Shown: positions 1 through 6,822 of the stretch, piece by piece | Layout of the letters: every line of letters starts with the position of its first letter | Numbering within the stretch: position 1 is the stretch's first letter | Source: Gemmatimonadales bacterium | GTDB lineage: Bacteria; Gemmatimonadota; Gemmatimonadetes; Gemmatimonadales; GWC2-71-9 | Length of the DNA stretch: 13,682 nucleotides | NCBI GenBank assembly: GCA_025924275.1 | Contig: JAICEH010000028.1 | Span: 1 to 13,682 of the forward strand | Direction of reading: 5' to 3' | Made by a program: the position numbers and the translations under genes | The notes under the pieces: model-generated | Database searches by the model: none | What the model was told of the DNA's origin: nothing | Seen by the model: the letters and a program-made list of their open reading frames with translations, nothing else

Positions 1-631
1 CCACCACGCCGCCGGGGCCGAGCAACGCGCGATGGGCGTGCACCTCGGGAAGTCCGGCCGCCGCCAGCCGGCGCGCAACCTCCGGGGTGACGCCCCCGCC
101 GGCCAGCACCGCGATGCGCCCCGCCGCCACCCGGGTGAGTCCGCGCAGGGCCTCGAGCCCGGAGCCGGCGTCCGGCGCCCCACCGCTGGTGAGCACCCGC
201 CGGATGCCGAGCCGCACCAGCAGTTCGAGCGACGCGGCCAGGTCCGGCGTCCGGTCGAAAGCTCGATGGCACGCCACGGGGAGCGGCCCGGCGGCTGCGA
301 CCACCTCGGCGAGGAACCCGGCGTCGAGGGTTCCGTCGCCCTCGAGGGCACCCGTGGCCACCCCGCCGGCGCCCAGCGTGCGGGCGGCCGAAACCGCGTC
401 GAGGATCGCCGCGCGCTCAGCCGCCGCATAGGCGAAGTCCCCGGCTCGGGGGCGCACCAGGACCACGACCGGGATCCGCACGCAGGCCAGCACCTGCGCC
501 AGCAGGGCGGCGGGCGGTGTCACGCCGTCGAGGTCCATGCGCACGGCCAGCTCCAGCCGGTCCGCGCCGGCGGCCTCGGCCGCCAGCGCGGACGGGAGCG
601 AGTCCACGCACGCCTCGAGCAGGACCGTCAC
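1..631 (-). CDS. cutC: CutC family protein (partial, C-terminus beyond left edge)
   Basis: CutC proteins (PF03932) are cytosolic TIM barrels named for copper homeostasis in E. coli; their chemistry is not settled. The 210 visible residues follow the family closely: an N-terminal LLEACVDS strand, AGADRLEL, VRPRAGDFAYA (family form IRPRGGDFCYS), GGVATGALEGDGTLD, CHRAFDRTPD (family FHRAFD), RRVLTSGG, VLAGGGV and EVHAHRALL near the edge. E. coli CutC has 248 residues, so about 30-40 are missing. The start is GTG at 631-629, just ahead of the first beta strand, with a purine-rich stretch upstream on the coding strand; the next in-frame ATG would remove the first strand. The gene is transcribed away from the neighbouring sugar kinase across a 50-base gap. 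Family assignment is firm; a role in copper handling is only the historical name. Confidence 0.93.
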   Translation of the reverse strand, partial: MTVLLEACVDSLPSALAAEAAGADRLELAVRMDLDGVTPPAALLAQVLACVRIPVVVLVRPRAGDFAYAAAERAAILDAVSAARTLGAGGVATGALEGDGTLDAGFLAEVVAAAGPLPVACHRAFDRTPDLAASLELLVRLGIRRVLTSGGAPDAGSGLEALRGLTRVAAGRIAVLAGGGVTPEVARRLAAAGLPEVHAHRALLGPGGVV

Positions 632-681
632 TCTGCCGCCTCGATTGACACCACGCCGGGCCTCCCGCTTCGTTCGCCGCC
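632..681. promoter_or_regulatory. Divergent intergenic region, cutC / sugar kinase
   Basis: Fifty bases separate two GTG starts that face away from each other, so any promoters for both genes must lie here or inside the opposite coding region. A perfect TTGACA occurs at 645-650 on the plus strand, but the position 17 bases downstream reads CTTCGT, which is no -10 box. No Shine-Dalgarno sequence is visible before the kinase start. Function is inferred from position only. Confidence 0.3.
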
Positions 682-1890
682 GTGACCGATGCCTCCCCGA
701 ATCCGCCGCCACCGCTGACCGCCGCCTTCCGCGCCGCCTTCGGGCCGGGCGCCACGCGCCTGGTCCGCGCACCCGGGCGCGTGAACCTGATCGGCGAGCA
801 CATCGACTATTGCGGCCTGCCCGTCCTCCCGATGGCGATCCCGCCGGCCGCCTGGCTCCTCCTCCGCCCCCGCGCGGACGGGCTCGTCCGGCTGGCGGAC
901 TGCGCACCCGGCTACCCGCCGCGCGAGTTCCGGCTCGAGCGCGAGATCCCCCCGGCCCCTCCCGGCGACTGGGGCAACTACCCGCGGGCGGCGGCGCAGG
1001 CGCTGATCGGCCGCTTCGGCGAGCTCCGCGGCTTCGATGCCGTCCTCTGCTCCCGGATTCCCGCTGCGTCGGGGCTGAGCTCGTCGTCGGCCCTGGTGGT
1101 CGCGGTGGCGCTCGCTCTGCTGGACGTCAACCGGCTCGACCTGCCAGCCGAGTCTCTGGCCGAGTTGCTCGCTCTGGGGGAGCGCTACGTCGGCACCCGG
1201 GGCGGCGGCATGGACCAGGCGATCATCCTCGGCGCCCGCCCCGGCGCTGCGGCCCGAGTCGGTTTCGCCCCGCTCCGGCTGGAACACGTGCGCGTTCCGG
1301 GCGCCTGGCGGATTCTCGTCGCCTCGAGCCTGGTGAGTGCCAGGAAGTCCGGGCCGGCCCGCCGGGCGTACAATCTCCGCCCGCGCGAGGCCGTGGAGGC
1401 GCTGGCGATCGTCGCCGCGCACGTGGGCGGCCCGGCCGACTACGTCCGCCTGCTCGGCCTGCACGGGGTGGAGCGGCTCCTGGAGGCGGGCCAGACGCTC
1501 CTCCCGCCCACCCTCGCGCGCCGCTTCCGCCACGTCGTCACCGAGGCAGCCCGGGTGGACGCCGCGGTGGCGGCGCTCATCGCCGGCGACCTGGCGGGGC
1601 TGGGCGCGCTCCTCGGCGCCTCGCACCGGAGCCTGCGGGACGACCTCGAGGTGAGCCGGCCGGAGCTGGACGAGCTCGTCGCGCGCGCCGTGGACGCGGG
1701 GGCCGCGGGTGCCCGGCTCACCGGGGCCGGCTTCGGCGGCTGCATCGTGGCGGTGGCCGACGCGGCGGCGGAGCCGGGCGTCCGCGCGGCCCTGGCGGAG
1801 GGGTTCTACCGCCCCCGCGGAGTGGCCGACGCGACCCCGCACCTGTTCAGCGTCGACCCCGCGGGTGGCGCGGGCGTCGGTCCGGCCTAG
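682..1890 (+). CDS. galK: GHMP-family galactokinase, GALK2 (GalNAc kinase)-like
   Basis: Cytosolic ATP-dependent sugar kinase expected to phosphorylate C1 of galactose or N-acetylgalactosamine. It has 402 residues (E. coli GalK 382, human GALK2 about 458). Motif 1 at residues 29-52 reads APGRVNLIGEHIDYCG then LPVLPMAI, with R33, E39, H40 and D42 of the sugar site. The ATP-binding GHMP loop SGLSSSSALV is at 130-139. GERYVGTRGGGMDQAI at 166-181 carries the likely catalytic base D178. Motif 3, ARLTGAGFGGCIVAV, is at 344-358. GEHIDYCG and ERYVGTxGGGMDQ match eukaryotic GALK2 better than canonical GalK (GEHTDYN). The GTG start at 682 puts motif 1 at the usual distance from the N-terminus; no strong Shine-Dalgarno is seen. 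The stop codon overlaps that of the convergent symporter gene. The galactokinase family is firm; substrate choice is open. Confidence 0.92.
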   Translation: MTDASPNPPPPLTAAFRAAFGPGATRLVRAPGRVNLIGEHIDYCGLPVLPMAIPPAAWLLLRPRADGLVRLADCAPGYPPREFRLEREIPPAPPGDWGNYPRAAAQALIGRFGELRGFDAVLCSRIPAASGLSSSSALVVAVALALLDVNRLDLPAESLAELLALGERYVGTRGGGMDQAIILGARPGAAARVGFAPLRLEHVRVPGAWRILVASSLVSARKSGPARRAYNLRPREAVEALAIVAAHVGGPADYVRLLGLHGVERLLEAGQTLLPPTLARRFRHVVTEAARVDAAVAALIAGDLAGLGALLGASHRSLRDDLEVSRPELDELVARAVDAGAAGARLTGAGFGGCIVAVADAAAEPGVRAALAEGFYRPRGVADATPHLFSVDPAGGAGVGPA

Positions 1891-3653
1891 AGCACCCCCG
1901 CGCGGGGCAGCATGCGGAACAGCCAGGCCCCGGCGGCCGCGGCCACCGCCGTGTACAGCAGCCCCGCCGTCACCTCGCGGTAGAGCAGCGACCCGATCGC
2001 GAACATCGCGGCGTAGACCAGCAGCACCCCGAGGAACCAGCAGAGGAAGGCCGCGGGCAGGCTGTCGCCCGCGCCGCCCGGCACGCGCCCGGCCACCCGG
2101 GTCCAACCCGGTCCGCCCGGTCGGATCCTGTCGTGGAACCGGCGCAGCACCTCGGGGTCCGTGGGCGGAGTGAGGAACGTGACCGCGACCCACCCCACGG
2201 TGGTGATGGCCACGCCGATCACCAGCTGGAGTGCCGCGTCGAGCGGCGGCAGCCCGAGCCTCGGCCGCACGACCTCGAACCAGACGGCCACCGCGAACGA
2301 GATCACCATCCCGGCGATCTCGCTCCAGGCGCTCACCCGCCACCAGTACCAGCGAAGCAGGTAGATGAGGCCGGTGCCCGCGCCGATCTGCAGGAGGATG
2401 GCGAAGGTGCGGAAGGCCGATTCGAGCGCGAGGGACACGATGGCCCCCAGCGCCACGAGTACGACCGTCGCGATCCGTGCCACCGCCACGTAGTGCCGCT
2501 CGTCCCGCTCGCGGGCCACGAAGCGGCGGTACCAGTCCTCCACCACGTAGGAGGCGCCCCAGTTCAGGTGGGTGCTGATCGTGCTCATGTACGCCGCGGC
2601 GAGCGACGCCAGCATGAGCCCGAGCAGCCCCGAGGGGAGGAAGACGAGCATCGCGGGGTAGCCCAGGTCGTTGCCGAGGCTCCGCGGGTCGAGGTGCGGG
2701 AAGCGGGCCTGGATGGCGGCCAGGTCGGGATACACCACCAGGGACGCCAGGCCGACCAGGATCCAGGGCCAGGGCCGCAGCCCGTAGTGGAGCACGTTGA
2801 AGAGGAGCACCGAGAGGAGCGACTCCTTCTCGTTGCGCGCGGCGAGCATCCGCTGTGCCACGTACCCGCCCCCACCGGGCTCGGCCCCGGGATACCAGGT
2901 GCTCCACCACTGCACCGTGATCGGGATGACGAACACCATCACGGCGTTCCGCCAGTCGGCGAAGTCGGGCAGGAAGGCGGTCCGCCGGGCCACCTCCGGG
3001 TGGGCCAGCAGGCCGGCGAGTCCGCCGACCTCCGGGTGGCCCAGCGCGTACCACGCCGCGGCCACGGCGCCCGCCATCGCAATCCCGAACTGCATGACGT
3101 CGGTGAGCACCACGCCGCGCAGCCCGGAGCTGGCCGCGTAGAGCACCGTCACGGTGGCGCAGACCAGCAGCGTGGCCTCCCGGTCGAACCCGAGGAGCAC
3201 GCCCGAGATCTTCATGGCGGCGAGGTTCACCGACGCCATGATCATCACGTTGAAGAAGACGCCGAGGTAGATGGCGCGGAATCCGCGGAGGAAGGCGGCA
3301 GGGCGCCCCGAGTAGCGGAGCTCGTAGAACCCGATGTCGGTCATCACCTCCGAGCGGCGCCACAGCCGCGCATAGAAGAAGACCGTGCACATCCCGGTGA
3401 TGAGGAAGGCCCACCAGCTCCAGTTCTGGCTGACGCCGCCGGTCCGCACGATGTCGGTGACCAGGTTCGGCGTGTCGGTCGAGAAGGTGGTGGCGACCAG
3501 CGACACGCCCAGCGCCCACCACGGCAGCGTCCGGCCCGAGAGGAAGAACTCCCCGGTTCCCCGCCCGGCCCGGCGCGCAACGGCCAGCCCCACCGCGACG
3601 GTCACCACGCCGTACAGCAGGATCACGCCCCAGTCGAGCGTCGAGAGCTCCAT
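1887..3653 (-). CDS. Sodium:solute symporter (SSS family), probable sugar transporter
   Basis: Inner-membrane Na+-coupled uptake carrier of the SSS/SGLT family. It is 588 residues long, with hydrophobic segments spread along the whole chain from about residue 8 to 581, consistent with 13-14 membrane spans. Family marks include FLSGRTLPWWALGVSL at 37-52, the SSS signature region SGLRGVVLTDVMQFGI at 176-191, and AAYMSTISTHLNWGAS at 353-368, whose serine/threonine cluster corresponds to the sodium-site helix of SGLT-type carriers. ATG at 3653 lies four bases after the stop of the nucleotidylyltransferase gene, so it is the last gene of the minus-strand operon. Its stop codon shares CTAG with the stop of the sugar kinase. 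The neighbouring kinase and nucleotidylyltransferase suggest a sugar substrate (inference); SSS members also carry amino acids, vitamins and organic acids. Confidence 0.92.
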   Translation of the reverse strand: MELSTLDWGVILLYGVVTVAVGLAVARRAGRGTGEFFLSGRTLPWWALGVSLVATTFSTDTPNLVTDIVRTGGVSQNWSWWAFLITGMCTVFFYARLWRRSEVMTDIGFYELRYSGRPAAFLRGFRAIYLGVFFNVMIMASVNLAAMKISGVLLGFDREATLLVCATVTVLYAASSGLRGVVLTDVMQFGIAMAGAVAAAWYALGHPEVGGLAGLLAHPEVARRTAFLPDFADWRNAVMVFVIPITVQWWSTWYPGAEPGGGGYVAQRMLAARNEKESLLSVLLFNVLHYGLRPWPWILVGLASLVVYPDLAAIQARFPHLDPRSLGNDLGYPAMLVFLPSGLLGLMLASLAAAYMSTISTHLNWGASYVVEDWYRRFVARERDERHYVAVARIATVVLVALGAIVSLALESAFRTFAILLQIGAGTGLIYLLRWYWWRVSAWSEIAGMVISFAVAVWFEVVRPRLGLPPLDAALQLVIGVAITTVGWVAVTFLTPPTDPEVLRRFHDRIRPGGPGWTRVAGRVPGGAGDSLPAAFLCWFLGVLLVYAAMFAIGSLLYREVTAGLLYTAVAAAAGAWLFRMLPRAGVL

Positions 3654-3657
3654 CGAG

Positions 3658-4557
3658 TCAGTCCAGGCGGAAGGTGGCGGGGTAGGCTCCCGCGGCGTGC
3701 AGTGCGGCGAGCCGGCGGACCACGGCGTCCCGGTCCGCGGGGAAGGTCATTCCCAACCACTCAGCCCCGGCGGGAAGGACCCGAACCTCCAGCTGACCGG
3801 CCTGCACGAGGTCATCGATGGCGTTGCTCAGGTAGAACTCGGCCTCGGGGTCACCGCCGTGGGTCTGGAGGAACGCGGCGAACCGATCCGTGAGCAGCGG
3901 CACGGCCTCCACCGGGAGGCCGAAGAGGTTCATCGAGACGATCGTGTCGGGCGGGAGGACGATGGACCGGCCGGTCCCGTCCCGACCGAGCACCCGCCCG
4001 CCCTCCCGGGCCAGGCCGGTGACCTCGCGGACCGCCCGGAGCCGGCCCGAGGTGCCGACCTCGCAGATGCCGCGGGAGACGCCACCGGCGGGCGACAGCG
4101 TGGCCGCGAGCGGGTAGCCGACCATCGCCGCCCCGCTGGCCGACCGGAGGTGCCGGCCGAGGGCCGCCCAGGCGGCGTGCCCGTAGAAGTCATCGGCGTT
4201 GCAGACTGCGAACGGCCCGTCCATCAGGCCGCGTGCAGCGAGCACGGCGTGGCCCGTGCCCCAGGGCCGGGTGCGCCCCTCCGGCGGGACCGCGCCGCCG
4301 GGCAGGTCCGACGGCTCCTGCGCCGCGAAGGCCATCGGGACCCGCCCGTGGATCCGCTCCAGGTGCGCGCGGAGCTCCGGCTCGAGCGCCTCCCGGGTGA
4401 CGACCACCACCTGGCCGAAACCCTCGCGCCGGGCGTCGAGGATCGCGTAGTCGAGCAGCGCCTGTCCGCCCGGGCCCACCGGGTCGAGCTGCTTCGGCCG
4501 GCCATACCGGCGGGCCAGCCCGGCGGCCAGCACCACGAGCGCCGGCCGCCCGCCCAC
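3658..4557 (-). CDS. Sugar-1-phosphate nucleotidylyltransferase (NTP_transferase)
   Basis: Cytosolic enzyme expected to join a sugar 1-phosphate to an NTP, giving a nucleotide sugar and pyrophosphate. It has 299 residues with an N-terminal Rossmann-like nucleotide-binding half. The signature is LAAGLARRYGRPKQLD at 10-25 (variant of GGxGTRxxPxTxxxPK, K22 probable), followed by PWGTGHAVLAA at 98-108, NADDFYG at 120-126 (metal-binding aspartates), GVSRGICEV at 159-167, MNLFGL at 209-214 and EFYLSNAIDDLV at 240-251. The open frame continues far upstream, but that extension is out-of-frame peptidase sequence. The GTG at 4557, one base after the peptidase stop, has a GGGAG Shine-Dalgarno seven bases away. 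With the symporter downstream and the kinase convergent to it, it probably uses the kinase product (inference). Base and sugar specificity are unknown. Confidence 0.85.
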   Translation of the reverse strand: MGGRPALVVLAAGLARRYGRPKQLDPVGPGGQALLDYAILDARREGFGQVVVVTREALEPELRAHLERIHGRVPMAFAAQEPSDLPGGAVPPEGRTRPWGTGHAVLAARGLMDGPFAVCNADDFYGHAAWAALGRHLRSASGAAMVGYPLAATLSPAGGVSRGICEVGTSGRLRAVREVTGLAREGGRVLGRDGTGRSIVLPPDTIVSMNLFGLPVEAVPLLTDRFAAFLQTHGGDPEAEFYLSNAIDDLVQAGQLEVRVLPAGAEWLGMTFPADRDAVVRRLAALHAAGAYPATFRLD

Positions 4558-4558
4558 C

Positions 4559-6118
4559 TCAGCGCTCCCGGAACGTCCGGGCGGGGGGGAAGCACTCCAG
4601 TGCCCCGCCGCCCCGCGCGCCCGCGGGGGCGAGCGCCCGCTCACGGCCGAGCGGCACGGGATCCTCGCTCGCGAGGTAGGCGAGCATCGCAGCCGTGATG
4701 GCGTTGGTCTGGAGCTCCGGCAGGACGATCTTGTCCCAGGTGTCCAGCGTGGTGTGCCAGGTGTACTGCCGGTACTCCTCGTACTCGGAGGTGAGCCGGA
4801 ATCCCGGGGCGCCGCGACAGAGGAAGGAGTAGTGGTCGCTGCCGGTGTTGGTGAGTTCCCCCGGGGCCGGAAGCTCGAGGCGGCCGGAGAGGTCACGGGG
4901 CAGCTTCGCCATCCACCGCGCGAGGTGTCCGATGCCGTCCAGGAACCCGTAGGCCTGGACCTCCTGGACGCGCCAGGTGCCGTTGTCCTGGTTGAAGCTG
5001 GCGTAGAGCCGCTGGACCACCTCGGGATGGTCGGCCGCGAAGCTCCCCGAACCCACCAGGCCCTGCTCCTCCGCACCCCAGTGCCCGACCAGGATGGTCC
5101 GCTTCGGGTTGGGATAGGCCGCCTTGAGCAGCCGGGCCGCCTCGAGCATCATCACCGTGCCGGTGCCATTGTCGGTGGCGCCGGTGGCGCCGTGCCAGGA
5201 GTCGAGGTGCGCGCCCAGCAGCACGTACTCGTCGGGCTTCTCGCTTCCGCGGAGCTCGGCCACGACGTTGAACTCCGGCACCTCACCCAGGTCGCGGGTC
5301 TCGGCCGCCACCCGGAGCCGGGGCCCCTGGTTGTTGGTCGCGAGCCGAGCCAGGAGGCCGTAGTCCTCGCAGGAGAGGTCGAGCGCCACGGCGCGCCGGG
5401 TGAGTCCGCTGAACACCCGCGTGGCGCCCCACCCGCCCGACCAGTTGCTGGTCAGCACCCCGGCCGCGCCCGCCGAGTCGAGCGCCTTGAGCGCATCACC
5501 GGGGTTGCCCTTGAAGGCGGCGAGCCGGGGGGCCCACGCCCGCCGGCCTGCCTGCCGCACCGAGTCGGCCCACTTCACCGTCTCCGGCAGGGCGTACTTT
5601 TCGAGCTCCTGCCGGGCGCGGCACATCGGCTCCGGCGGCGTCGTGAGGACGAACTTCCCGCGCGCCGTCGGCAGCCAGGCGTCGAATTCGGCACGCGTGG
5701 CGGCCTCGGGCAGGACCACCACCGGGCCCTCCACCGGCCGGGCCGCGCCGGCGCTCCACGCGAGCAGGTGTGCCACCAGCGTCTGCCGCCGCGGGGCGAC
5801 CAGGTCGGCGTGCACCGCACCGGCGGCCCATCCCTTCCACGTGCCGTAGCGCTCCTGGCGCACCGGGATCCCCCACTCGCGGTAGCGTTGCTCGACCCAG
5901 TCGCGCGCCGCCTGCATGTTCGGCGTTCCCGCGAGGCGCGGGCCGATCGAATCCATCAGTACCTGGCCCAGCCGGCCGGCCTGGCCGTTCTGCGTGCCCT
6001 CCTGCCAGATGGCTCGGAGGACCGGATCCTCCACGGTGACGTTCTGCGCCGGCGCCGCGCGGGGGGCGAGGGCGGGCAGGAGGGCGAGCAGGGCGGCGAG
6101 GGCGGCGCGGCGCGACAT
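4559..6118 (-). CDS. Secreted M28-family peptidase, carboxypeptidase Q-like
   Basis: Zinc metallopeptidase expected to remove residues from peptides in the periplasm or outside the cell. It is 519 residues. Residues 1-24 form a signal peptide (two arginines, a leucine/alanine core, cleavage near APAQN). Residues about 125-240 hold a PA-like insert (GKFVLTTP at 154-161, SAGAAGVLTSNW at 215-226). The M28 catalytic domain then shows GAHLDSW (H304, D306), GATDNGTG (bridging D316), HWGAEEQG (E350 base, E351), FNQDNG (D378), GSDHYSF (427-433) and YTWHTTLDT (H455), so all metal and catalytic residues are present. HLDSW resembles carboxypeptidase Q. The frame is open upstream to 6241, but ATG 6118 begins the signal peptide and has GAGG ahead of it. 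It is the first gene of the minus-strand operon. A role as aminopeptidase rather than dipeptidase cannot be excluded. Confidence 0.92.
   Translation of the reverse strand: MSRRAALAALLALLPALAPRAAPAQNVTVEDPVLRAIWQEGTQNGQAGRLGQVLMDSIGPRLAGTPNMQAARDWVEQRYREWGIPVRQERYGTWKGWAAGAVHADLVAPRRQTLVAHLLAWSAGAARPVEGPVVVLPEAATRAEFDAWLPTARGKFVLTTPPEPMCRARQELEKYALPETVKWADSVRQAGRRAWAPRLAAFKGNPGDALKALDSAGAAGVLTSNWSGGWGATRVFSGLTRRAVALDLSCEDYGLLARLATNNQGPRLRVAAETRDLGEVPEFNVVAELRGSEKPDEYVLLGAHLDSWHGATGATDNGTGTVMMLEAARLLKAAYPNPKRTILVGHWGAEEQGLVGSGSFAADHPEVVQRLYASFNQDNGTWRVQEVQAYGFLDGIGHLARWMAKLPRDLSGRLELPAPGELTNTGSDHYSFLCRGAPGFRLTSEYEEYRQYTWHTTLDTWDKIVLPELQTNAITAAMLAYLASEDPVPLGRERALAPAGARGGGALECFPPARTFRER
4565..4569 (-). 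promoter_or_regulatory. Ribosome binding site deciding the nucleotidylyltransferase start
   Basis: GGGAG on the minus strand lies inside the end of the peptidase gene, seven bases before GTG 4557-4555. It supports this start over in-frame upstream codons and implies translational coupling with the peptidase, whose stop ends one base before the GTG. Confidence 0.55.
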
Positions 6119-6249
6119 CGGGATGCCTCGGGAGTCGGACGGAGTGTCCGGCGAATATCGTCGCGCGGTGGGGCGCCGGGGAAGTCCCGGCTCTGGCGCC
6201 CGCCGGGCCGCGACGCCAGTTTCCCAGCATCTCCCGCTCAAGGCCGCCC
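6119..6249. promoter_or_regulatory. Divergent intergenic region with two dyads
   Basis: The 131-base gap between the divergent peptidase and subunit 3 genes must hold the promoters of both operons. Two inverted repeats are visible. CGGAC 6136-6140 pairs with GTCCG 6146-6150. GGGCGCC 6171-6177 pairs with GGCGCCC 6195-6201, around an inner CCGGG/CCCGG hairpin (76-80 and 86-90 of the 6100s). The only AT-rich spot is GAATATCG at 6153-6160; read on the minus strand it gives GATATT, a possible -10 for the peptidase, without a good -35. No repressor family can be named. Confidence 0.4.
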
Positions 6250-6822
6250 GTGGACCGACGCCGCGCCCTCCACGTCCTCGGCACCGGCACCCTGGCCGGT
6301 GCGGTGTCTGCCGCCGCCGCGCCCGCCCCGCTCCTCGCCCTGGCCGAGCGCGCCCGCACGCGCGCTTTCTCCGTGCTCTCGCCGGCGCGCGCCGCCTTGG
6401 TGGCGGAGCTCGGGGAGCTGATCCTCCCGGCGAGCGACACCCCCGGGGCCCGGGCCGCGGAGGTGGAGCGCTTCGTGGACCTGATGCTCGCCGAACAGGT
6501 GGAGGAGCCGGCCCGCGCGGAGTTCCTCGCCTTCCTCGACGGCGTGGACGCAGAGAGCGGCCGCCGCTTCGGCGGCCCCTTCCTCGGCGCCACCCCCGCC
6601 GAGCGCTTCACCCTGTCGGGCGAGCGGGACGCCGCCGCGTTCGCGGTGGCGACCGACGCGGAGGCGGGCCCCGACGCCCGCGGCTGGCGCCGGCTCAAGT
6701 CGTGGGTCCTCGCGGGGTATTACACGTCGAAGGTCGGCTCGGAGCAGGAGCTCCGCCGCCGGATCATCCCCGGCAGCTTCGACGGATGCGCCCCGCTCCG
6801 GCCCCGGGGGGAGGAGCCGTGA
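6250..6822 (+). CDS. Gluconate 2-dehydrogenase subunit 3 family protein, Tat signal (A)
   Basis: Small subunit of a membrane-linked, FAD-dependent GMC dehydrogenase (PF13618 type). In known complexes this subunit carries the Tat signal and takes the folded flavoprotein across the membrane. It has 190 residues. MDRRRALHVLG followed by a hydrophobic alanine-rich stretch to about residue 30 fits a twin-arginine signal. The family features are the helical AELGELILPASDTPGA at 52-67, VERFVDLMLAEQ at 72-83 and SWVLAGYYTSKVG at 151-163. GTG at 6250 is chosen because it begins the Tat signal; AAGG lies seven bases before it. Its stop overlaps the start of the GMC gene by four bases, supporting a 1:1 complex. 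The family is clear from the LILP and YYTSKVG regions although overall conservation is low. Confidence 0.85.
   Translation: MDRRRALHVLGTGTLAGAVSAAAAPAPLLALAERARTRAFSVLSPARAALVAELGELILPASDTPGARAAEVERFVDLMLAEQVEEPARAEFLAFLDGVDAESGRRFGGPFLGATPAERFTLSGERDAAAFAVATDAEAGPDARGWRRLKSWVLAGYYTSKVGSEQELRRRIIPGSFDGCAPLRPRGEEP

Noticed and set aside
645..650. TTGACA as a -35 box for the sugar kinase
   Set aside because: Nothing like a -10 box at 16-18 bases; the sequence there is GC-rich.
628..3522. Long minus-strand frame antisense to the kinase
   Set aside because: Low-complexity Arg/Ala/Gly composition and overlap with two well-supported genes; a high-GC shadow.
537..3893. Very long open frame on the plus strand crossing the kinase and antisense to the symporter
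   Set aside because: Composition is Arg/Gly/Pro/His-rich with no recognisable motif; in DNA this GC-rich stop codons are rare in wrong frames. The real genes in the same region have full family motifs.
4558..5076. N-terminal extension of the nucleotidylyltransferase into the peptidase gene
   Set aside because: The extra residues are Ser/Arg/Pro-rich out-of-frame peptidase sequence, and GTG 4557 has its own Shine-Dalgarno right before the nucleotide-binding motif.
6119..6241. Upstream start for the M28 peptidase at 6241
   Set aside because: It would bury the signal peptide behind 41 Arg/Pro-rich residues; ATG 6118 gives a clean signal.
5916..6818. N-terminal extension of GMC protein A upstream of 6819
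   Set aside because: The frame is open only as a shadow of the peptidase and subunit 3 genes; GTG 6819 has a strong GGAGGAG site and starts at the FAD-binding fold.
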